A DNA stretch of 57,776 bases from Streptomycetaceae bacterium (GTDB taxonomy: Bacteria > Actinomycetota > Actinomycetes > Nanopelagicales > Nanopelagicaceae). Positions within the stretch are counted from its first letter, which is position 1. Each line of letters starts with the position of its first letter. The notes below the pieces were generated by a model. That model saw only the letters and a program-made list of their open reading frames with translations. It did no database searches and was not told where the DNA came from. Location: NCBI GenBank assembly GCA_007280125.1, contig QYPT01000025.1:1-57776 (forward strand), in the 5' to 3' direction. Made by a program: the position numbers and the translations under genes. Below are positions 52,007 to 57,776 of the stretch, one piece after another.

Positions 52007-55000
52007 GTCGTACTCGCTTTCGGTGACAACTTCGCTGTCATGTTCGGTGCCAGGGTTGGCCTGACAAGAGTGTTTATGGCTTCGGTTACCCACGCCAGAA
52101 GAGAAGTATCCACCATTACAGGTGTCTGAGATGACGGTGACCACGCCGACCCGCTTGGAAGGGCGATAAGAAGGGCCCCTGTCGCGCTCTTGCACAAGGA
52201 ACCGGGATAAAGGCGAGTGAGGCGCAATTGCAAGGATTCGGGCAGCTTCACAGGATTTAGGCGAAGAAATTTTCCTTGCATGACAACTTCCGTGAGTTTG
52301 ACCTCTTTTGCCAAGGCGCGAAGTTCCGCCACTCCCAGCAAAAACGCGGCTTCTAGTGGAAGGGGACCGAATCGATCGACCAATTCTGCACGAATTTCTT
52401 CAACGGCTTCAGGTGATGTTACATCGGCTAGACGACGATAGAGATCCAAACGTAAACGCTCACCCGGGACGTAGTCATGTGACAGATGCGCATTTATTGG
52501 GAGTTCTACTTTGCATTCAAGTGATTTCTCTTGCGTCTCCATAATTCCTGCTTTGTAATCTTGTACAGCTTCTCCAACCATCCGCATATATAAATCAAAT
52601 CCCACATCGGCAATGTGACCTGATTGTTCTCCGCCCAACAAATTGCCGGCACCGCGAATTTCGAGATCTTTGAGGGCTACTCGCATTCCAGAACCTAGAT
52701 CAGTATTGGCTGCAATTGTCTTGAGTCGATCATGTGCTAATTCAGAAAGTGGCTGGTCGGTTGGGTATAAGAAATATGCGTATGCGCGCTCTCGGCCACG
52801 ACCTACCCGACCGCGCAACTGATGAAGCTGAGAGAGTCCGAAAAGATCAGCACGCTCGACAATCAAAGTATTTGCATTTGAAATATCAAGTCCGCTTTCA
52901 ACAATTGTGGTGCAGACTAAAACATCAAATTCGCGCTCCCAGAAGCCAAGAATGACATCTTCAAGCATGTGCTCTCCCATTTGCCCATGTGCGACTCGAA
53001 TTCGAGCTTCGGGAATAAGTTCTTGAAGTTGGGATGCTGCACGATCAATAGATTCCACTCGATTATGAATATAGAAAACTTGTCCATCGCGCAATAATTC
53101 GCGACGAATCGCTGCGGATATTTGTGCCTTCTCACTCGCTCCGACATAGGTCAGAATTGGATGTCGATCTTCGGGTGGAGTCGTGATTGTGGACATCTCT
53201 CGAATTCCAGTAACTGCCATCTCTAACGTACGCGGAATCGGAGTTGCAGACATAGCTAGTACGTCAACCGAGGTGCGAAGTTTTTTCAGTGACTCTTTTT
53301 GTTCAACTCCAAAACGTTGTTCTTCGTCCACGATTACTAAACCTAAGTCCTTGAAATTAACATCCGCTGAAAGTAATCGGTGCGTACCTATGATGACATC
53401 CACTGAACCTGATGTTAGATCTGCCAAGATCTCTTTACTTTCTTTCGCGCTATTGAATCGAGAAAGTCCAGCAACTCTTACTGGGAATCCAGAATAACGC
53501 TCTGAAAATGTCGTGCTGTGTTGTTGCACAAGTAATGTTGTCGGAACAAGCACCGCAACTTGTTTACCATCTTGAACTGCCTTAAATGCAGCTCGAATTG
53601 CAATTTCAGTCTTTCCGTAGCCTACATCTCCGCAAATAATTCGATCCATTGGATATGGGCGTTCCATGTCAGCTTTGACTTCATCGATGGTCGATAGCTG
53701 ATCAGCAGTTTCTACATAAGAAAATGCATCTTCAAGTTCGCGCTGCCATGGCGTGTCAGGTGAAAATGCAAAACCCGGAGCGCTAGTACGTGCTGCATAG
53801 AGCCGGATTAGTTCGCCCGCAATCTGACGTACAGCTTTACGCGCGCGGCCTTTAGCCTTTTGCCAATCTCCACTACCAATCCTATGAACTGTCGGAGATT
53901 CGCCACCTATGTACTTGCTGACTTGCTCTAACGAATCGGTAGGTACAAAAATTCGATCACCTGGCATTCCGCGTTTAGCGGATGCATATTCAATAATTAG
54001 ATATTCGCGAGTAATCACGCCTGTAGTTCTATGTACGAGTTCAACATATCGACCGATTCCATGTTGTTCATGTACTACAAAGTCACCAGCTTTGAGCTCA
54101 AGGGGATCAATTGTTTGTTTACGGCGTGAAGGAAGTCGATCTCCATCTTTTCCACTGCCCTTATTCCCCGATAGATCACGCTCAGTAATAAACAGTAATG
54201 AGGCAGAATGAGAGAGAAAACCGTGGCTTAGATTTGAAGTTGTCACATAAACGGTTCCATGGACTGGTTGAGCATTTAGCTCAGCAACCATCCGCACAGG
54301 TAGATCCGCATTTCTAAAGACATCAGCAAAGCGTTCTGCCATTCCAGCACCTAGCGCAGAAAAGACAACAGTGTGATTTTGTGCCAGAGAATCGGCAATC
54401 AATGCAACTGCTTTATCAGCGTCACCACGCATCGGTTCGATAGGGCTTACGTCAAGAAAGGCCGTCTCTTCGTCAAGGTCGCTTCCGAAGGAATTGAAAC
54501 TGCGAGTAGGCAAGTGTAAATCTTGCACCTGCTCTTCAACCTCTTCCCATGATAAATACGTTCCGTCGCCATCATGTAAAGGCGAAACTCCGCCACTTGC
54601 AGCGTTAGACCATGAAGCAGCCAAGAACTCTTTATTTGTAGCCAACAAATCGACCGAGCGAGAACGGATGCGCTCTTTATCCAAGAAAATCAATTCGGTG
54701 TTAGGAAGTGCACGTTCAAGAATGCTTTCTTGTTTATCAACCAGCAACGGAATAAGCGATTCCATGCCCTCGGTAATTATTCCATCAGCAATTCTCTCGC
54801 ATACCTCTTTTGCAGCGGGAAATGTTGCGGGCAGCAAACTAGCTTTGGCTCGAACTTCTGGGGTAAGTAGCAACTCTCTGCATGGATAGATTGCTAATTT
54901 GCCTATGACTGGCGTTGAGGTGCGCTGGTCGGCAACTTCAAAATAGTTGAGTTCTTCGATTTCATCACCAAAGAAATCCACACGAATTGGGTGGTCGGAT

Positions 55001-55536
55001 AAAGGAAGAAATATGTCAACGATCCCACCACGTACCGCATAATCTCCGCGGCGCTCAACAAGGTCAGTTCGTTCATAGGCTAGATCAGATAAATGTTGTA
55101 CTAGTTTCTCTAACTCAAGTTCTTGGCCAATTTCTAATTCAACTAAAGGGCTCTTGGCTAAGTCCGCAATGAAGCGATGAATAAGTCCTCGGGCTGGAGT
55201 GACAATCACGGGATGAGCATCTGTACCAATAGATTTTTCAAGTTGATACAACGCATGAATTCGGCGGGCAATTGTGTCGCTTCGCGGACTTAATCTTTCA
55301 TGAGGAAGGGTCTCCCATGCTGGAAATTCATAAACGTTGTCATGCAAAGTTCGCAATTCGGTAGCTAAATCCTCAGCAGCTCGACTAGAAGCAGTCACGA
55401 CAATGAGAGGACGATCTTTCGCGCGCAGCGCTAGGAGAAATGGATTGATTGATGAAGGAGCAACTATCGTGCGTGCTTCGCTCATGCTGGAAACTATGTC
55501 CACTGATTGAGACAGAGCAGGCAGTAATCCGCGCAT
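52003..55536 (-). CDS. mfd: Transcription-repair coupling factor Mfd
   Basis: A 1177-aa protein with UvrB-like N-terminal domains (FPAWETLPHERLSPRSDTIARR), the RNA-polymerase-interacting domain (GDFVVHEQHGIGRY) and an SF2/RecG-like translocase: GDVGYGKTEIA, DEEQRFGV, SATPIPRTLEMA and QLRGRVGRG. The TRG motif follows and the C-terminal domain ends near 1177. Mfd removes stalled RNA polymerase and recruits UvrA. AGGAG is 5 nt before ATG 55536 and 2 nt before ATG 55539, so 55536 is preferred; the ORF-track start adds 20 residues. It heads the mfd / lipoprotein / mazG unit and is divergent from ppc. Confidence 0.95.
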   Translation of the reverse strand: MRGLLPALSQSVDIVSSMSEARTIVAPSSINPFLLALRAKDRPLIVVTASSRAAEDLATELRTLHDNVYEFPAWETLPHERLSPRSDTIARRIHALYQLEKSIGTDAHPVIVTPARGLIHRFIADLAKSPLVELEIGQELELEKLVQHLSDLAYERTDLVERRGDYAVRGGIVDIFLPLSDHPIRVDFFGDEIEELNYFEVADQRTSTPVIGKLAIYPCRELLLTPEVRAKASLLPATFPAAKEVCERIADGIITEGMESLIPLLVDKQESILERALPNTELIFLDKERIRSRSVDLLATNKEFLAASWSNAASGGVSPLHDGDGTYLSWEEVEEQVQDLHLPTRSFNSFGSDLDEETAFLDVSPIEPMRGDADKAVALIADSLAQNHTVVFSALGAGMAERFADVFRNADLPVRMVAELNAQPVHGTVYVTTSNLSHGFLSHSASLLFITERDLSGNKGSGKDGDRLPSRRKQTIDPLELKAGDFVVHEQHGIGRYVELVHRTTGVITREYLIIEYASAKRGMPGDRIFVPTDSLEQVSKYIGGESPTVHRIGSGDWQKAKGRARKAVRQIAGELIRLYAARTSAPGFAFSPDTPWQRELEDAFSYVETADQLSTIDEVKADMERPYPMDRIICGDVGYGKTEIAIRAAFKAVQDGKQVAVLVPTTLLVQQHSTTFSERYSGFPVRVAGLSRFNSAKESKEILADLTSGSVDVIIGTHRLLSADVNFKDLGLVIVDEEQRFGVEQKESLKKLRTSVDVLAMSATPIPRTLEMAVTGIREMSTITTPPEDRHPILTYVGASEKAQISAAIRRELLRDGQVFYIHNRVESIDRAASQLQELIPEARIRVAHGQMGEHMLEDVILGFWEREFDVLVCTTIVESGLDISNANTLIVERADLFGLSQLHQLRGRVGRGRERAYAYFLYPTDQPLSELAHDRLKTIAANTDLGSGMRVALKDLEIRGAGNLLGGEQSGHIADVGFDLYMRMVGEAVQDYKAGIMETQEKSLECKVELPINAHLSHDYVPGERLRLDLYRRLADVTSPEAVEEIRAELVDRFGPLPLEAAFLLGVAELRALAKEVKLTEVVMQGKFLRLNPVKLPESLQLRLTRLYPGSLCKSATGALLIALPSGSAWSPSSQTPVMVDTSLLAWVTEAINTLVRPTLAPNMTAKLSPKASTT

Positions 55537-55649
55537 CATCACTCCTTTCCTAGCAATAGAGCCACACAACAAATGCCAATATGCCCCACAGTGCAAAAGT
55601 CCCAGGGCTCCGAGACGGGGTACATGTGAGTCTAGAGCAGAAACACCTG

Positions 55650-55655
55650 CATAAT
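55650..55655 (+). promoter_or_regulatory. -10 box of a probable leaderless ppc transcript
   Basis: CATAAT lies 6 nt before the ppc ATG at 55662, with no Shine-Dalgarno between. No clear -35 box. Confidence 0.4.
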
Positions 55656-55661
55656 TAGCGC

Positions 55662-57776
55662 ATGTCTGCTGAGAACTTAGTCGTTGGAGAATTCAATGAC
55701 GATGCCGAGCTTCGCAGCGATGTTCGCAGACTCGGTGACCTGTTGGGTCAATCTCTCGTACGTCAAGAAGGCCTGGAACTCCTTGAACTCGTTGAAGCGG
55801 TCCGAAGCGCAGTACGAGAGGGTGGTGGCGCCGAACTTCTTGCCAATGTAAGTGTTGAAGAATCAGTCCAATTAGTACGCGCCTTTAGTACCTACTTCCA
55901 TTTAGCAAACGTGGCAGAACAAGTTCATCGTTCTCGCATTTTGGCACAAGTGCGCATTGATAGTGGATCCTGGATTTCACGTGCAGTAGACAAAATCATC
56001 AGCGCAAAAGAAAATCCAGTTGCAGGGCATGAAATTACCAATGCAGATATTGCTTTGTGGCTTTCAGATTTCATGGTGCGCCCAGTCTTTACTGCACACC
56101 CAACAGAAGCTGCTCGTCGTTCAATTTTGGGAAAATTAGGACAGATCGCTGATTTATTAGACCAGGAAACTTCAGTTATTCAACAAAGGCGTCTTGGGGA
56201 AACTGTTGATCTTCTTTGGCAAACAGATGAATTAAGACTTGGTCAACCAGAACCTCTGGATGAGGCGATGAATGCTCTTTACTACTTAGATGATCTTTTC
56301 CGTGTAACAGTTCCCGAAGTTCTAGATGACTTAGCGCAAGAACTTAAAAGATTAGATTTCGACTTGCCTCCGACGAGCCGTCCATTGTCATTTGGTACAT
56401 GGATCGGTGGTGATCGCGATGGCAATCCAAACGTGACTCCAACAGTTACGCGAGAGACTTTAGTTCTTCAGGCAGGACATGCAATTCGTGTAACCCTTGA
56501 TGCGATGAACGAAATTCGCCAAGTGCTCTCTATCTCAACAAGAATTACTGGCGTCTCCCCCGAACTTCTGGCATCAGTTGAGCAAGACCTAGAACTCATT
56601 CCAGAAATTGAAGCGCGCTACCGCAGAATCAATGCTGAAGAGCCGTATCGATTAAAGGCCACGGCAATTGTGCATCGACTTAATCTCACTCGCATTCGTC
56701 ATGCGCAAGGTGCTGGGCATGTTCCACACCGCGATTACAAGGACACTCAGGAATTATTGAGTGACTTAACTTTAATGCGTGATTCACTTTTTGCTCACCG
56801 AGGTGAATTAATTGCAACAGGATTGCTCGAGCGAACAATTCGGACGATCGCTACATTCGGACTTACGCATGCAACTATGGATATTCGCGAGCATGCGCAA
56901 ATGCATCATCATGCCCTCGCTCAATTCTTAGGCGAAGATTATGCGCAACTCTCCACCGAAGAGCGCTACGAGAAACTCGGAGCCGAGCTCACACAGGTAA
57001 ATCGCTGCAATCCCACTCAACTCGATGCACTCGGCAAGAAGACACTCAATACTTTTTCAGCTGTAGGTGACCTTATCGATCGCTTCGGCCCAGAAGTCAT
57101 CGAGACATACATTGTTTCAATGACTAAAGGGGCCGATGACTTGCTCGCAGCAGTCGTCTTAGCAAAAGAAGCCGGCTTAGTTGATTTATCTAACAAGAAA
57201 GCTCTTATTGGTTTTGCGCCACTGCTGGAGACAGTTGCTGAATTGCGTTCTGCCGATGTAATTCTTGAGGCGCTACTTACACAACCTGCCTACCGTTCCT
57301 TAGTAAAACTTCGTGGCGACGTTCAAGAAGTGATGTTGGGATACTCGGATTCAAATAAAGACGCCGGAATTACTACCAGTCAATGGGAAATTCATCGCGC
57401 TCAACGACGCTTACGTGATGTTGCCTTGACCCATGGCGTGAAATTACGACTCTTCCATGGACGTGGAGGATCTGTCGGACGTGGTGGTGGGCCTACATAT
57501 GACGCACTCATTGCTTTGCCTTGGGGATCCATCGATGGACAAATTAAAATGACCGAACAAGGTGAAGTAATCAGCGATAAGTATTCACTGCCTTCACTTG
57601 CACGCGAAAATGTTGAGCTTTCATTAGCTGCTGCCCTTGAAGCAACCGTTCTTAATCGTGGTCCCCGCCAACCGCGTGAAGACCTGTTGAAATGGAACGA
57701 TTGCATGGACCTTCTCAGTGAAAGTTCTTTTGCGCATTACCGAAAACTGATTGACCATCCTGATTTACCTGCTTAC
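55662..57776 (+). CDS. ppc: Phosphoenolpyruvate carboxylase, C-terminus cut by the window edge
   Basis: An open frame of 705 codons runs to the end of the window. It is missing from the ORF track because no stop is reached. The product starts MSAENLVVGEFNDDAELRSD. The active-site His is in FTAHPTEAARRS (about residue 145), followed by TWIGGDRDGNPNVT (about 245-258) and FHGRGGSVGRGGGP (about 598-611), the three hallmark motifs. It carboxylates PEP to oxaloacetate to refill the TCA cycle. The full enzyme is usually near 900 aa, so about 200 residues are outside. Confidence 0.96.
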   Translation, partial: MSAENLVVGEFNDDAELRSDVRRLGDLLGQSLVRQEGLELLELVEAVRSAVREGGGAELLANVSVEESVQLVRAFSTYFHLANVAEQVHRSRILAQVRIDSGSWISRAVDKIISAKENPVAGHEITNADIALWLSDFMVRPVFTAHPTEAARRSILGKLGQIADLLDQETSVIQQRRLGETVDLLWQTDELRLGQPEPLDEAMNALYYLDDLFRVTVPEVLDDLAQELKRLDFDLPPTSRPLSFGTWIGGDRDGNPNVTPTVTRETLVLQAGHAIRVTLDAMNEIRQVLSISTRITGVSPELLASVEQDLELIPEIEARYRRINAEEPYRLKATAIVHRLNLTRIRHAQGAGHVPHRDYKDTQELLSDLTLMRDSLFAHRGELIATGLLERTIRTIATFGLTHATMDIREHAQMHHHALAQFLGEDYAQLSTEERYEKLGAELTQVNRCNPTQLDALGKKTLNTFSAVGDLIDRFGPEVIETYIVSMTKGADDLLAAVVLAKEAGLVDLSNKKALIGFAPLLETVAELRSADVILEALLTQPAYRSLVKLRGDVQEVMLGYSDSNKDAGITTSQWEIHRAQRRLRDVALTHGVKLRLFHGRGGSVGRGGGPTYDALIALPWGSIDGQIKMTEQGEVISDKYSLPSLARENVELSLAAALEATVLNRGPRQPREDLLKWNDCMDLLSESSFAHYRKLIDHPDLPAY

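Noticed and set aside
57401-57706. 101-aa minus-strand ORF at the right edge
   Set aside because: It is antisense to ppc across the conserved FHGRGGSVGRGGGP motif, so it is a shadow.

Overview
The window looks like chromosomal DNA of a small-genome, low-to-mid GC actinobacterium. The gene order tRNA-fMet / UPF0182 / Lon-like protease / DUF2342 / E1-like protein / whiB7 / uvrD2 / nudC / adnB-adnA matches the Rv3193c-Rv3202c neighbourhood of Mycobacterium as I remember it. Other actinobacterial marks are mfd / SurA-like lipoprotein / mazG and many apparently leaderless genes with a TANNNT -10 box 6-8 nt before the start. Tight packing, ATGA/GTGA/TAATG junctions and base composition in the 40s (by eye) suggest a streamlined freshwater lineage such as Nanopelagicales (acI). 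That assignment is inference.

Layout. 1-3964 (minus): 5' end of tRNA-fMet and its promoter, UPF0182, a PDZ-less Lon-like protease and a small membrane protein. 4043-7836 (plus): DUF2342, a YgjP-type metallopeptidase, a DUF5679 zinc ribbon, a strong terminator and an orphan ThiF/TOMM-cyclodehydratase-like protein. 7874-22099 (mostly minus): whiB7 with a leader-peptide/attenuator region, uvrD2, nudC, a divergent EEP hydrolase, the AdnAB recombination motor-nuclease, a PH-like protein, argG and typA. 22258-26873: class III aminotransferase, a secreted barrel protein, ychF, rmuC, DUF6542.

26870-33512 (minus) is a persulfide/sulfide module: thioredoxin, sulfide:quinone oxidoreductase, a 48-aa protein, a CstR-like repressor, a rhodanese lipoprotein, a CoA-disulfide-reductase/rhodanese fusion, a 58-aa Cys-rich protein and a methyltransferase. 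Two matching ATACCCC-type inverted repeats sit at its two promoters. 33654-37233 (plus): aldehyde dehydrogenase with DUF779, and a nitronate monooxygenase-like enzyme.

37149-50749 is an accessory catabolic block. On the minus strand are CopC, a YeiH-type exporter, a DapA-like lyase, a proline-racemase-family epimerase and a Gfo/Idh oxidoreductase. On the plus strand, apparently one operon holds an ABC-2 exporter, a three-gene UxaA-type dehydratase and an APC permease. Then come a minus-strand SDR and a sphingosine-1-phosphate-lyase-like PLP enzyme with an FGGY kinase. The most unusual item is the UxaA trio: two paralogous large subunits have each lost the motifs the other keeps.

50739-57776: mazG, a SurA-like lipoprotein and mfd (minus), and the first 705 codons of ppc (plus). 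I saw no rRNA, CRISPR array, insertion sequence or prophage. Two small real genes (27650-27826, 30237-30383) and the truncated ppc are absent from the ORF track. Every family call is from memory of conserved motifs, without database searches.
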